A DNA stretch of 64,000 nucleotides from Pseudomonas sp. SLFW. Lineage in GTDB: Bacteria > Pseudomonadota > Gammaproteobacteria > Pseudomonadales > Pseudomonadaceae. Positions 52,061 through 60,580 of this stretch are shown in pieces. The stretch is taken from contig NZ_JAAAKW010000004.1 in the NCBI RefSeq assembly GCF_009905615.1, positions 310,001-374,000 of the forward strand, written 5' to 3'. Numbering within the stretch: position 1 is the stretch's first letter; every line of letters begins with the position of its first letter. The notes beneath the pieces are model-generated. The model was not told the DNA's origin. It saw only the letters and a list, made by a program, of their open reading frames with translations, and ran no database searches. The position numbers were made by a program, and so were the translations under genes.

Positions 52061-52980
52061 GGCGGCGACCTCTATATCCATTCAAAAGTGAGCGTAAGCC
52101 TGACAATGGAGCAGGATCTGCTTGAAATAGTTCTGTTTTTTTGACTGGAAAGGGCGCCATTCATCGGCTGTCAAATTTGGCGTCGGGGTTGAGCGCGATG
52201 TCACACCTCAGTAAAACCGGCGTCATTAAATTGCCTGGCATTGGCTGCTGATCATTTAATGCGTGTCTTTTGCATCGGCCGCATCATTACTTGTTATTGG
52301 CGGCAGAAAGTCGACTGTTTAGTGGGAAATAAGCGTCCAACTTTTAAAGCACAGCCTCTGGCATTGAGGAGCAACATACTGTTTTTCTATTTTAAAAATC
52401 GATGGGTCCGCCGTGGGTTGCCAGTATTTTGTCGTCAAAATATAAAACCTATTTAAATCAGCATGTTGAAACGTGTAAACACCGATTTCTTCATTTTCTC
52501 GAAAATTTGACACTTCTCAGGTTTTTTGAAACTATCGCTTTACAGTTTTGATAGTAACGGGCCTCTGGATAGCCAACTACCTATTGAACTTGGCACCTCA
52601 GATGCTGCACCAAGGACGTCCGGCGACAGGGCGGTAGCGTCTCTGAAAATTCATCGCTCGTTTTTTCAACTCATTGACAAACATGCCATTTATGGTGTGC
52701 CGATCAGTGGTATCCGACATTTGAGTAAGTGTCTGTAAACGCCTAAAAGTACCACGGAGTACTGCCCGGGCCGGGTGAGATACGTTTGTTTCAAGCATTG
52801 GCGCACACGGCCACTTGTGACAGTAGTCGCACCCCGAGTTTGTTATCAACTTATTAGTTGTCAGTATCCAGTTTGACATAAATGGAAGTCACGTCAGCGC
52901 GGGCAGCGGGTTGTGCCTGTCCTTCAGGGTTCAGTCTTCGGGCTGCACTCAAAGCATCGACTAAGTTCGGAGTCAAGATT
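52061..52980. other. 920-bp AT-rich gap
   Basis: The longest unassigned stretch in the right half of the window and clearly more AT-rich than its neighbours, especially 52240-52560. Only short unconvincing frames occur. It carries an inverted repeat at 52847 near the downstream gene, and could be a promoter plus non-coding RNA region or the scar of a lost gene. Confidence 0.5.
52847..52860. promoter_or_regulatory. Inverted repeat upstream of FAD protein gene
   Basis: CAACT-TATT-AGTTG, 14-bp, about 120 bp before the start at 52981. Candidate operator; no family match claimed. Confidence 0.4.
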
Positions 52981-54411
52981 ATGTATGGAGATCATCTGGA
53001 AACCGTTTGCGGTTGTGTTGTAGGGGGTGCCGGGCCTGCAGGCATGGGATTGCTTTTCAATGCATTGAAAAGCGGTGCAATGCCGGAGCTTGCCAAGGAA
53101 GGCCTGATCATTGTCGACGCGAGCCCCACACCGGGTACGGGTCGCCTTGGGGATTACCGGATTACCGCGAACTCCGTGGGTGACGTGTTCCTCGACTGTC
53201 TTCGCGATCCTGCGCTGCGTGACGTATTCGAGCCGCTTGAGCATTCGCCTGCCTACTGGCGTATCCGCCGACAGGCGCAGAGCGCCCCGCAACTGGCAGA
53301 TGTCGCCGAACTGCTGGCGGAAGCCTCGACCCTGGTGCTGAATTTCATCGTCGAACATTACGGCGTCAAGCTGTGGACCAGTACGACGATCACCGAAGTG
53401 GTGAGCCACGACGACGAGTATCAGGTGTGGGTCGAGTCCGAGGGGCGTTCCCGGCGTATTCGCTGCCGCGCTGTCGTGCTGAACCTCGGTGGGCGTCAAG
53501 ACCCCCAGCATTTGCTTGACAGCCTCGCGGATCAAGGCCTCGCCGTTCCGCCGTCATCGCGGGTGCTGAGCGCTGATCTGCTGTTGCGCATGAATGGCGT
53601 GCAACTGCGGGATTATTTTGCGCCCACCTTGGCGGGCAAGGGCCGGATAAGCGTAGTCGGCGGTTCGCACAGCGCGTTTTCAGTGCTGGAAAATCTGGCG
53701 GACGCGCTGGAGTTCGCAGGCCTGGCCGAAGTGACGCTGGTGCACCGTTCTCCCATCCGGCTGTTCTACGAGACCGCGCAGGCGGCAACCGATGCCGGTT
53801 ATGCCTTCGACCCGCTGAGAGACGTGTGCCCGGTGTCCGGTCGCGTCAATCGTTCGGGCGGCTTGCGCTATCGAGCGCTGGACGTCGGACGCGAGGCGCT
53901 GGCCAACGGGCACATCGGCAAGACGGGCGTGCGGGTGCAACTGCTGCAAACTCAGAACGGTCCGCAAGGCCAATACGAAGGTGCGCGCCAGGCGTTGCTG
54001 GAGTCCGACGTGGTGGTCCAGTGCACCGGTTATCAGCCCTTGCTGCCTGCGCTGAGTTACGCGGGCGGTGGTGCTATCAACCTGATGGCCGTCAAAGGCG
54101 GCGTGGATTCCGACCCGTCGGGTTGCCCGCTCGACAGCCATGGACAGCGGCTCTACGGTCTTCACTTGTTCGGCTTGGGTGCAGGGCTGGGCGTAGACCC
54201 TCGACTGGGCAGCGAAGCCTCATTTGACGGGCGCATTTATGGCGTCTGGCAGTTCCACCACGATGCCAGCGGAGCCGTCATCGACGCTGTCATTCAGCGC
54301 TTGCAGCAGCCTGTGCTGCAACCGGTCAGCCTCAGCCGCAAACAGGTCGTCAGCCGCGAAGAGCAGCGCCATCCGTTCCTCTGGCCAGTCTTGGCCAACG
54401 CTCAATCCTGA
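52981..54411 (+). CDS. FAD/NAD(P)-binding oxidoreductase, unknown substrate
   Basis: 476 aa. The N-terminal nucleotide loop reads 'CVVGGAGPAGMGLLFNAL', so the expected GxGxxG is GGAGPAG. A second dinucleotide-like segment is 'GRISVVGGSHSAFSVLENLADALE' (in parts), followed by 'VQCTGYQPLLPAL' and C-terminal 'LFGLGAGLGVDPRLG' and 'YGVWQFHHDASG'. It is reminiscent of flavoprotein monooxygenases of the SidA/PvdA or lysine-N-oxygenase side, but not close enough to name. ATG 52981 has GGAG upstream; a longer frame to 52882 is not supported. Stands alone behind an AT-rich gap and has its own terminator. Confidence 0.75.
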   Translation: MYGDHLETVCGCVVGGAGPAGMGLLFNALKSGAMPELAKEGLIIVDASPTPGTGRLGDYRITANSVGDVFLDCLRDPALRDVFEPLEHSPAYWRIRRQAQSAPQLADVAELLAEASTLVLNFIVEHYGVKLWTSTTITEVVSHDDEYQVWVESEGRSRRIRCRAVVLNLGGRQDPQHLLDSLADQGLAVPPSSRVLSADLLLRMNGVQLRDYFAPTLAGKGRISVVGGSHSAFSVLENLADALEFAGLAEVTLVHRSPIRLFYETAQAATDAGYAFDPLRDVCPVSGRVNRSGGLRYRALDVGREALANGHIGKTGVRVQLLQTQNGPQGQYEGARQALLESDVVVQCTGYQPLLPALSYAGGGAINLMAVKGGVDSDPSGCPLDSHGQRLYGLHLFGLGAGLGVDPRLGSEASFDGRIYGVWQFHHDASGAVIDAVIQRLQQPVLQPVSLSRKQVVSREEQRHPFLWPVLANAQS

Positions 54412-54430
54412 CCCGGCCTTGCTGCATCGA

Positions 54431-54465
54431 CATCCCGGACCGCCTGCGCGGGCCGGGATTTTTTT
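54431..54465 (+). terminator. Rho-independent terminator
   Basis: Outer arms ATCCCGG (54431-54437) and CCGGGAT (54452-54458), inner CCGC/GCGG pairing, then eight T. Confidence 0.9.
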
Positions 54466-54540
54466 TGCCTGCAATATGTTGGTCATCATGAAACTTTTGG
54501 GTAGAGTCGGCGCCATCATCTGTTCCGGGCATCTATTCTG

Positions 54541-54556
54541 GAGTGTCCGAACACTC
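54541..54556. promoter_or_regulatory. Inverted repeat upstream of panE-like gene
   Basis: GAGTGT-CCGA-ACACTC, 29 bp before the start of the reductase. Possible operator. Confidence 0.4.
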
Positions 54557-54585
54557 TGACCGTCTCGACGAGGAATCGACAGAAC

Positions 54586-55518
54586 ATGCGTATTTTGATC
54601 GTGGGTGCAGGTGCGATTGGGGGCTACTTCGGTGGCCGGTTGCTGGAAGCCGGGCGTGACGTGACCTTTCTGGTACGACAGGGACGAGCAGAAGAGCTGG
54701 ACCAGAACGGTCTGATTGTTCGCAGTCCGGCGGGTGATATCGATTACCCATCGCCCCCTCATGTCATGACGTCCATGTTGAACACGACGTTCGACCTGAT
54801 CCTGCTCAGTTGCAAGGCCTACGACCTCGATGCGGCCATGGAGTCTTTCGCGGCTGCGGTGGGGCCTGACACGCTGATTCTGCCGATGCTCAACGGCATG
54901 TCTCATCTGGATCGACTGAGCAAGCGCTTCAGCCCGGACAACGTGCTCGGCGGTCTGGCGTTCATCTCGGTGGACCGCGACGCGTCGGGCAAGATTCTGC
55001 ACTTGAACGAGCTTCATCAGATCACCTTCGGCGAGTTGGAGGGTGCGCGGACGCCGAGAATTCTCAAGGTGGAAGAAGCCCTCTCCGATGCAGGATTCGT
55101 CGCCACGCTGAGTGAGCAGATCGTTCAGGAAATGTGGGAAAAGTGGTGTTTCATTGCCACGCTCGCCGGCGTGACGGGATCGCTGCGCGCAAGCATCGGG
55201 GATGTGATCGCCAGCGGAGGGGAGTCGTTTGTTCTTGAGCTCCTTGCAGAATGCGCAGCCGTCGCCGCGCAAGCCAGTCACGGCGTTCGGGAGGAAGTCC
55301 GCCAACGTTTCCAGACCATGCTGACCGCGCAAGGCTCCAAAATGACGGCGTCGATGCTGCGAGATGTGGAGCGGGGCGCGACCATCGAAGTCGAGCATCT
55401 GATTGGTGACATGGTTGCCCGGCGGGGTAGCCGGAAACAGGACGGCCTTTCGCCCCTTGATGTCGTCTACCTGAACCTCAAGTCCTACGAAGCCCGTCGA
55501 GTGCGTGAACAGGGTTGA
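54586..55518 (+). CDS. panE: 2-dehydropantoate 2-reductase (ketopantoate reductase family)
   Basis: 310 aa. The NADP loop 'MRILIVGAGAIGGYFGGRLLEAG' (in parts) opens the protein, followed by the catalytic Lys in 'LLSCKAYDLDAAME' and 'EKWCFIATLAGVTGSLRA' and Glu in the C-terminal helical domain near 'IEVEHLIGDMVAR'. It reduces ketopantoate to pantoate with NADPH in the family's main role; pseudomonads often have more than one family member, so a side role on another 2-oxo acid is possible. Not adjacent to the orphan panB at 9828. Confidence 0.85.
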   Translation: MRILIVGAGAIGGYFGGRLLEAGRDVTFLVRQGRAEELDQNGLIVRSPAGDIDYPSPPHVMTSMLNTTFDLILLSCKAYDLDAAMESFAAAVGPDTLILPMLNGMSHLDRLSKRFSPDNVLGGLAFISVDRDASGKILHLNELHQITFGELEGARTPRILKVEEALSDAGFVATLSEQIVQEMWEKWCFIATLAGVTGSLRASIGDVIASGGESFVLELLAECAAVAAQASHGVREEVRQRFQTMLTAQGSKMTASMLRDVERGATIEVEHLIGDMVARRGSRKQDGLSPLDVVYLNLKSYEARRVREQG

Positions 55519-55588
55519 CCGGCACTCTGTGGACCGCCTGAGCGTGTCCGTGCCTCACCGCGCGCGTTGAGGCGCGCACGGTCTCTAC

Positions 55589-55675
55589 GGTGGGAGCACA
55601 TTCATTCGCGAGACGGCGGCACATCCGACGCATATCCATCGTCTGCGCCTGTTCACGAACGGTCCGCTCTCACCC
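55589..55675. repeat. Degenerate REP doublet
   Basis: Left arm GGTGGGAGCACATTCATTCGCGA, decayed right arm TTCACGAACGGTCCGCTCTCACC. Between convergent genes. Confidence 0.75.
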
Positions 55676-55705
55676 TTGGTCATGCGTATCCAGCGTGGCG
55701 ATCAG

Positions 55706-56950
55706 TCACTTCGCCTTCGCCAGTTCCATGATCATCCGCGTCAGCAGGTAGATCCGTGGCGAGACGCTGTCCACTTCGGCGTATTCCTCCGGCGTGTGGA
55801 TATTGCCGCCGACGATGCCGAAGCCGTCCAGCGTCGGCACGCCAACCCCTGCCGACAGGCTGGCGTCCGCCGCGCCGCCGCTGCCTTCGATGGTCAATTT
55901 GCGGCCGATTTCGCCGTAAATGCCTTGCGCCATGTCCACCAGTCTGTCCGACTCCGCGGTCTGCGGCATCGGTGGCAGGCCACGGTCCAGGTGGGTGGTC
56001 ACTTCGGTTTCCGGAATCAGCTTGTTGGCCGAGACCCGCGCCAGGTCTTTTTCGATGCGGTCGAATTCCTCCGGCACCGCTGCGCGTACGTCCGCCTTGG
56101 CCGTTGCCTGATCCGGGATCACGTTCACCCGATCCCCGGCATTGAGCACGGTGAAGTTGATGGTGGTTTTCTTCTCGGCGTCGCCCAACTGACCCAGTTG
56201 CAGGATCTGGTGCGCAGCCTCCATCGCCGCATTACGGCCCAATTCCGGCGCGACCCCGGCATGGGAGGCCTTGCCTTTCACTTCGACCACCGCCGTCGCG
56301 CTGCCTTTGCGCCACACCACCAAACCATCGGCAGGACGACCCGGTTCAAGGTTCAGCGTCACATCGTGCTGCTTCGCCACTTTCTGGATCAGCTCGGTCG
56401 CGCCCTTGGAGCCTGTTTCCTCACTGGCGTCGAGCAGGAAGGTGATCTGCGCGTAGTCCTTGAAGTCCAGGTTCTTCAGAATCTTCAGCGCATAAAGTCC
56501 GGCGACGATCCCGCCCTTGTCGTCCATCACCCCCGGCCCATACGCGCGGCCGTCTTTGATGTGGAAAGGGCGGGCGGCGGCCGAGCCTTCCTTGAACACA
56601 GTGTCCATGTGCGCCATCAGCAGGATTTTCGCCTTGCCGGTGCCTTTGAGGGTGGCGACTACATGGCTGCTTTTGTCAGGCGCGGTATTGGGAATGGTCT
56701 CGATGGTGGCGCCGAGTTTTTTCAGTTCCTCGACAGTGATTTCCCGTACCTGCGTCAGACCGGGCTCATAGCCGGAGCCCGTGTCGATATTGACGAGACG
56801 TTCCAGCAGTTTCAGCGCTTCGTCCTTGTACTGCTCGGCATCGGCTTGCACTTGTTTATGGGGTTCTGCGAGGGCAGCGGGAACGGCCAGAAAGGCGAGG
56901 CTCAGCGCGAGGGTACTGGCGAGAAAGGAGCGGGCGAAAGGCAGCGTCAT
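55706..56950 (-). CDS. Periplasmic glutamate carboxypeptidase (M20 family, CPG2-like)
   Basis: 414 aa with a signal peptide (about residues 1-28, cleavage after 'AALA'). Zn ligands: His in 'LMAHMDTVF', Asp in 'GPGVMDDKGG', catalytic/ligand Glu pair in 'DASEETGSKG', His in the C-terminal 'GGNIHTPEEYAEV'. The dimerisation domain carries 'GKASHAGVAPELGRNA'. Homologous to Pseudomonas carboxypeptidase G2, which releases C-terminal Glu from folates and N-acyl glutamates. Single gene convergent with panE over a REP. Confidence 0.9.
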   Translation of the reverse strand: MTLPFARSFLASTLALSLAFLAVPAALAEPHKQVQADAEQYKDEALKLLERLVNIDTGSGYEPGLTQVREITVEELKKLGATIETIPNTAPDKSSHVVATLKGTGKAKILLMAHMDTVFKEGSAAARPFHIKDGRAYGPGVMDDKGGIVAGLYALKILKNLDFKDYAQITFLLDASEETGSKGATELIQKVAKQHDVTLNLEPGRPADGLVVWRKGSATAVVEVKGKASHAGVAPELGRNAAMEAAHQILQLGQLGDAEKKTTINFTVLNAGDRVNVIPDQATAKADVRAAVPEEFDRIEKDLARVSANKLIPETEVTTHLDRGLPPMPQTAESDRLVDMAQGIYGEIGRKLTIEGSGGAADASLSAGVGVPTLDGFGIVGGNIHTPEEYAEVDSVSPRIYLLTRMIMELAKAK

Positions 56951-57128
56951 GGGTCGATCCTTGATGTTGTTATGGAAGGTTTCGGTTCATACCCTAGCGG
57001 CTTGTACAGGATTGTGCATGTCGAAATGCGACATGGCGAGCGGTCCGGCGGCTCGGCAAAAAACGTCGAACCTTTGCCGTGAGCTACCCTCAATACTTCA
57101 ACATCCGCAGTCAGAGGAGCAGCGCACC

Positions 57129-57371
57129 ATGCCCGTCAAGCACGATTTGTACGCCGATTTGAACATCACCCGGGACGAACTGGGCAAGCATCGGAGCAAA
57201 GATGCCAAGCTCAATCAGTTGGTGGATGACTATGAAACGCTGGATGCCGATATCGTCAAGGCAGAGGCGGGGTCTGCGGGGGATGTCTCGGACGACCAGC
57301 TAAAGAAACTCAAGGAAAAACGTTTGCTGGCCAAGGACAAGATCGTCCAGCAGGTCACGTCACTTCACTGA
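57129..57371 (+). CDS. DUF465/YdcH-like small protein
   Basis: 80 aa, highly charged, all-helical, with a heptad-like pattern ('KLNQLVDDYETLDADIVKAE', 'DDQLKKLKEKRLLAKDKI'), typical of YdcH/DUF465 proteins. Function unknown; a short coiled coil is likely. ATG 57129 follows AGAGGAGCAGC and gives the family N-terminus 'MPVKHDLYADL'. Single gene. Confidence 0.82.
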   Translation: MPVKHDLYADLNITRDELGKHRSKDAKLNQLVDDYETLDADIVKAEAGSAGDVSDDQLKKLKEKRLLAKDKIVQQVTSLH

Positions 57372-57486
57372 TTGGCTTGGGTTCCGGTGATCAATACGGC
57401 GGGCACTCTCTGGAGTGGTCGCCGTTTTAGTCTGAGCTTCGCGTCTTGAGCGTGAACGTCTCATGGATCCAAAACTTACGCGAAAA

Positions 57487-57520
57487 AAAACGGCGCCGGG
57501 GCATGCGCCGTTTCTTTTTT
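57487..57520. terminator. Rho-independent terminator after csrA
   Basis: AAACGGCGC (57488-57496) and GCGCCGTTT (57505-57513) with T/A tracts on both sides. Serves csrA on the minus strand (eight T) and may act in both directions. Confidence 0.88.
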
Positions 57521-57574
57521 GTCTGTCACCGGGCAGTGGCAGACGACGTACTTAAGAAGATGAACCGGGTTGGC

Positions 57575-57766
57575 TTACTGTTGTGGCTCTTGGTTTGGCG
57601 CGATCTCGGCTTGGATACGTTTGTAGATTTCTTCACGGTGCACTGAAACGTTCTTCGGCGCGTTGATGCCGAGTCTGACCTGAAGGCCCTGAACGCCCAG
57701 AATGGTGACAGTGATTTCGTCACCAATGTTTATGCTTTCGCCGACTTTGCGGGTGAGTATCAACAT
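57575..57766 (-). CDS. csrA: Carbon storage regulator, translational repressor
   Basis: 63 aa RNA-binding dimer that masks ribosome sites containing GGA and is titrated by Rsm small RNAs. The core '[23 protein letters not shown]' (in parts) with Arg6 and '[15 protein letters not shown]' with Arg44 are present, so RNA binding should be intact. '[11 protein letters not shown]' and the acidic tail match RsmA-type proteins. Start is ATG 57766; the frame continues upstream but the family begins here, after GGAAAAG. Upstream lies a gap of about 490 bp. Confidence 0.95.
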   Translation of the reverse strand: MLILTRKVGESINIGDEITVTILGVQGLQVRLGINAPKNVSVHREEIYKRIQAEIAPNQEPQQ

Positions 57767-58259
57767 AATCTTTTCCTTGATGGCCTCTTGAAGCGCCTCT
57801 ACCAGGAGGCTGGCGTTAGCCTTTGGGTGGTGGTTATTGCCGAGTGCATCCAAATGCGTTCATCAGTATGACGCCGTTGGTACGTTTTTAATTCCCCAGG
57901 TTCATCTTCTTGTCATTGGCGGGGTTTCCCTGAGGCCAACTGGCACACGAATTTTTGCCTGCTTTGGTGCAGTAAGTCCCCTACAGATTGGCTATGACTT
58001 CCATAGCCAAATCCGGAGCGGCGCCTATTGCACACTCCTTTCGCATTTATTGCAAAGAACTCGTGCCGGGCGGCGATGAAATTTTTCGCGGAATTGCCTG
58101 TGCGCGATCTCCTAGAGCAGTGTAGGAGACTTCCGAATTGTGTGACGGCAAAGTGAGAACGCGAGGAAAGAAATAGTGTTATGTCCACCATTTGGGGGAA
58201 TAGCACGTATAGGACGGCCTATGGAGGGCGCTCAAGCATCGGGAGGGATTCAGAACTGA
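57767..58259. other. Gap upstream of csrA
   Basis: About 490 bp. It holds a perfect hairpin GGCTATG/CATAGCC (57990-58008) and TCTCCT...AGGAGA (about 58109-58130). No protein recognised. Possible long csrA leader with multiple promoters or an unrecognised RNA; neither shown. Confidence 0.4.
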
Positions 58260-58284
58260 CATGCCCACCGCGAGGGTGGGCATG
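58260..58284 (-). terminator. Terminator-like hairpin after gntT
   Basis: Perfect 10-bp stem CATGCCCACC / GGTGGGCATG with 5-base loop, 42 bp past the gntT stop. No T tract, so an attenuating or stabilising hairpin. Confidence 0.6.
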
Positions 58285-58325
58285 GGGTGTTGCGAAGCGT
58301 GTGCAGCGGTCAGCGGATCAGCGGA

Positions 58326-59678
58326 TCAGACCACCAACGACAACAGCATGATCAGGATGATGCCGACCACGGACAGGATGGTTTCCATCACGGTCCAGGT
58401 TTTCAGGGTCTCGACCACGGTCATGTTGAAGTACTGCTTCACCAGCCAGAAACCGGCGTCGTTCACGTGGGACAGGATCAGCGAGCCCGCGCCGGTGGCC
58501 AGCACCAGCAGCTCACGGTTGACGCCTGGCACCAGCGCCACGACCGGCGCAACGATACCGGCACCGGTGATGGTCGCCACGGTCGCGGAACCGGTGGCCA
58601 CACGAATCACCGCGGCTACCAGCCACGCCAGCAGGATCGGCGAGATCTGCGCCTGAACGGCCATGTGACCGATCAGGTTGCCGACGCCGCTGTCCACCAG
58701 CATTTGCTTGAAGCCACCGCCCGCACCGACGATCAGCACGATGGCCGCGACCGGGGCGAGGCTCTGGTCCAGCAGCTTGATGATCTGCTCGCGGCTGAAG
58801 CCACGGGCCGAACCGAAGGTGTAGAACGCCAGCAGCAGGGCGAAGAGCAGGGCGGCGATCGGGTGACCGATGAAGTCCATCCAGATGCGGAAGATGTGGC
58901 CGTTCGGCAGCGCCACGTCCGCGAAGGTCTTCAGCAGCATCAGGAACACGGGCAGCAGAATGGTCACCAGCGTAATGCCGAAGCTTGGCAGATTCTCGCT
59001 GGTGGATTCCTTGGCGATCTGGTCCATCAGCTCCTTGTTGGGGTTGCCGGGGATGCGGTTGGCGATCCACTTGCCGAAAATCGGACCGGCAATGATTGCC
59101 GTCGGGAACGCCACGATCAGGCCGTAGAAAATGGTCTTGCCGATGTCAGCGTTGAAGATGCCGATGGCTAGCAACGGACCCGGGTGCGGGGGCACCAGGC
59201 CGTGAACGGCGGACAGACCGGCCAGCAGCGGGATGCCGATCTTGACGATGGACACGCCGCTGCGACGGGCAACGATGAACACCAACGGGATCAACAGCAC
59301 GAAACCGATTTCGAAGAACAGCGGGATGCCGACGAGGAACGCCGAAAACATCATGGCCCAATGCACGCGATCCTTGCCGAAGCGGCGGATCAGCGTCTGG
59401 GCGATCTGGTCGGCACCGCCGGAATCGGCCATCAGCTTGCCGAGCATGGTGCCCAGGCCGAGGATGATACCGACGAAGCCCAGCACGCCGCCAAAACCGT
59501 CCTGGAACGATTTCATGACTTTGTCGACCGGCATCCCGGAGGTCAGACCGAGGAAACCGGCTGCAATGGTCAGTGCAATAAAAGGGTGGACTTTAAACTT
59601 GGTGATCAATAGCACGAGGCCAATGATGGTCACCAACGCATCGACGAGTAGATACGTCTCTTGAGTCATACCGAACAT
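58326..59678 (-). CDS. gntT: Gluconate:H+ symporter, GntP family
   Basis: 450 aa with about 12-14 membrane segments. The GntP pattern is clear: 'LVLLITKFKVHPFIALTIAAGFLGLTSGMPVDKV' (in parts), 'GTMLGKLMADSGGADQIAQTLIRRFG', 'MMFSAFLVGIPLFFEIGFVLLIPL' (in parts), 'GLVPPHPGPLLAIGIFNADIGKTI'. It imports gluconate. Downstream of gntK on the same strand but with its own GntR operator at 59755, so it can be driven separately. Confidence 0.93.
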   Translation of the reverse strand: MFGMTQETYLLVDALVTIIGLVLLITKFKVHPFIALTIAAGFLGLTSGMPVDKVMKSFQDGFGGVLGFVGIILGLGTMLGKLMADSGGADQIAQTLIRRFGKDRVHWAMMFSAFLVGIPLFFEIGFVLLIPLVFIVARRSGVSIVKIGIPLLAGLSAVHGLVPPHPGPLLAIGIFNADIGKTIFYGLIVAFPTAIIAGPIFGKWIANRIPGNPNKELMDQIAKESTSENLPSFGITLVTILLPVFLMLLKTFADVALPNGHIFRIWMDFIGHPIAALLFALLLAFYTFGSARGFSREQIIKLLDQSLAPVAAIVLIVGAGGGFKQMLVDSGVGNLIGHMAVQAQISPILLAWLVAAVIRVATGSATVATITGAGIVAPVVALVPGVNRELLVLATGAGSLILSHVNDAGFWLVKQYFNMTVVETLKTWTVMETILSVVGIILIMLLSLVV

Positions 59679-59754
59679 GGGGTGTCTCTCCGTTGTATTT
59701 TGTTTTTTTGGAGCTACTGCTCAACGCTGTTGTTCACTGCCGTGTGTACTTGAA

Positions 59755-59770
59755 AAGACAGCGCTATCTT
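59755..59770. promoter_or_regulatory. GntR operator upstream of gntT
   Basis: AAGACAGCGCTATCTT, near-palindrome matching the sites at 60364 and 60506; 76 bp before the gntT start. Confidence 0.75.
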
Positions 59771-59793
59771 TGTCGCTCACGCCTGATCCTGAA

Positions 59794-60348
59794 TCAGGAG
59801 CCGGTGAGAGCGTTGGCAGATGGGGTTTGCGAGGCTTTCCACCAGTCGGCGGCTTCCACGCCAATGGTTTCGATCGATTTCGTCGCGTCCACCACCAACG
59901 TGCGGTCTTCACCGTACGGCGGTTCGAGAGTAGCGAACTGGCTGTCCACCAGACTGGCAGGCATGAAATGGCCCGGACGGTGGGCGCAACGCTCGGTGGC
60001 GAGTTCTTTGGTCAGCTCAAGAAACACGAAGCCCAGGCCCGGCACGGCAGCGCGCAGGCGGTCTCGGTAAATCAGCTTGAGGGAGGAGCAGGTGAGAATC
60101 GGCTTTTCGCCGTTGCGCAGCGCGGCGGCGACTTCTTCACCCAGACGTGTGAGCCAGCCTGCGCGGTCTTCGTCATTGAGGGGATGGCCAGCGCTCATCT
60201 TCTCGATGTTCGCTTTGGGGTGAAAGGCGTCGCCTTCGATGAGGCGGCCACCGCTGTGTTTGGCGATTTCAGCACCCACGGCACTTTTGCCGCAGCCTGA
60301 AACGCCCATGATCACGAGGGCGGAGATAGCGTGTGGAGCAGTCGTCAT
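59794..60348 (-). CDS. gntK: Gluconokinase
   Basis: 184 aa. P-loop 'MGVSGCGKSAVG' at residues 14-25, then 'GDAFHPKANIEKMSAGHPLNDEDRAGWL' (in parts) and 'CSSLKLIYRDRLR', the standard gluconokinase landmarks. It converts gluconate to 6-phosphogluconate, feeding the Entner-Doudoroff pathway. ATG 60348 follows GGAAGAGG; a longer frame is unsupported. Divergent from gntR. Confidence 0.93.
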   Translation of the reverse strand: MTTAPHAISALVIMGVSGCGKSAVGAEIAKHSGGRLIEGDAFHPKANIEKMSAGHPLNDEDRAGWLTRLGEEVAAALRNGEKPILTCSSLKLIYRDRLRAAVPGLGFVFLELTKELATERCAHRPGHFMPASLVDSQFATLEPPYGEDRTLVVDATKSIETIGVEAADWWKASQTPSANALTGS

Positions 60349-60363
60349 AAAAACCTCTTCCCG

Positions 60364-60379
60364 AAGACAGCGCTGTCTT
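60364..60379. promoter_or_regulatory. GntR operator upstream of gntK
   Basis: Perfect 16-bp palindrome AAGACAGCGCTGTCTT, 15 bp from the gntK start. Confidence 0.8.
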
Positions 60380-60505
60380 TGTCGGATGGTGTGCAAGTCC
60401 GGCAAGACTGTTTCCGGGTGTAGTCATTGTTATGGGTATCTCGCTTATCCATGAGATGCATAGGCTCCATTCGACGCATGGGTCGAAGAAGTTGCGGGCC
60501 TCCGT

Positions 60506-60521
60506 GAGATAGCGCTACCTT
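60506..60521. promoter_or_regulatory. GntR operator upstream of gntR
   Basis: GAGATAGCGCTACCTT, same AGCGCT centre as the two gntK/gntT sites, 59 bp before the gntR start; suggests autoregulation. P. aeruginosa GntR is reported to use a TAGCGCT-containing operator (recalled). Confidence 0.7.
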
Positions 60522-60580
60522 AGAGCCCATCCGACACAATCGCAACCCCTTCGCTTTCACTTCCAATCAGTTGGCAACGC

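Noticed and set aside
52526-52738. 70-codon frame in the AT-rich gap
   Set aside because: No good ribosome site, no family resemblance and an equally open frame on the other strand.
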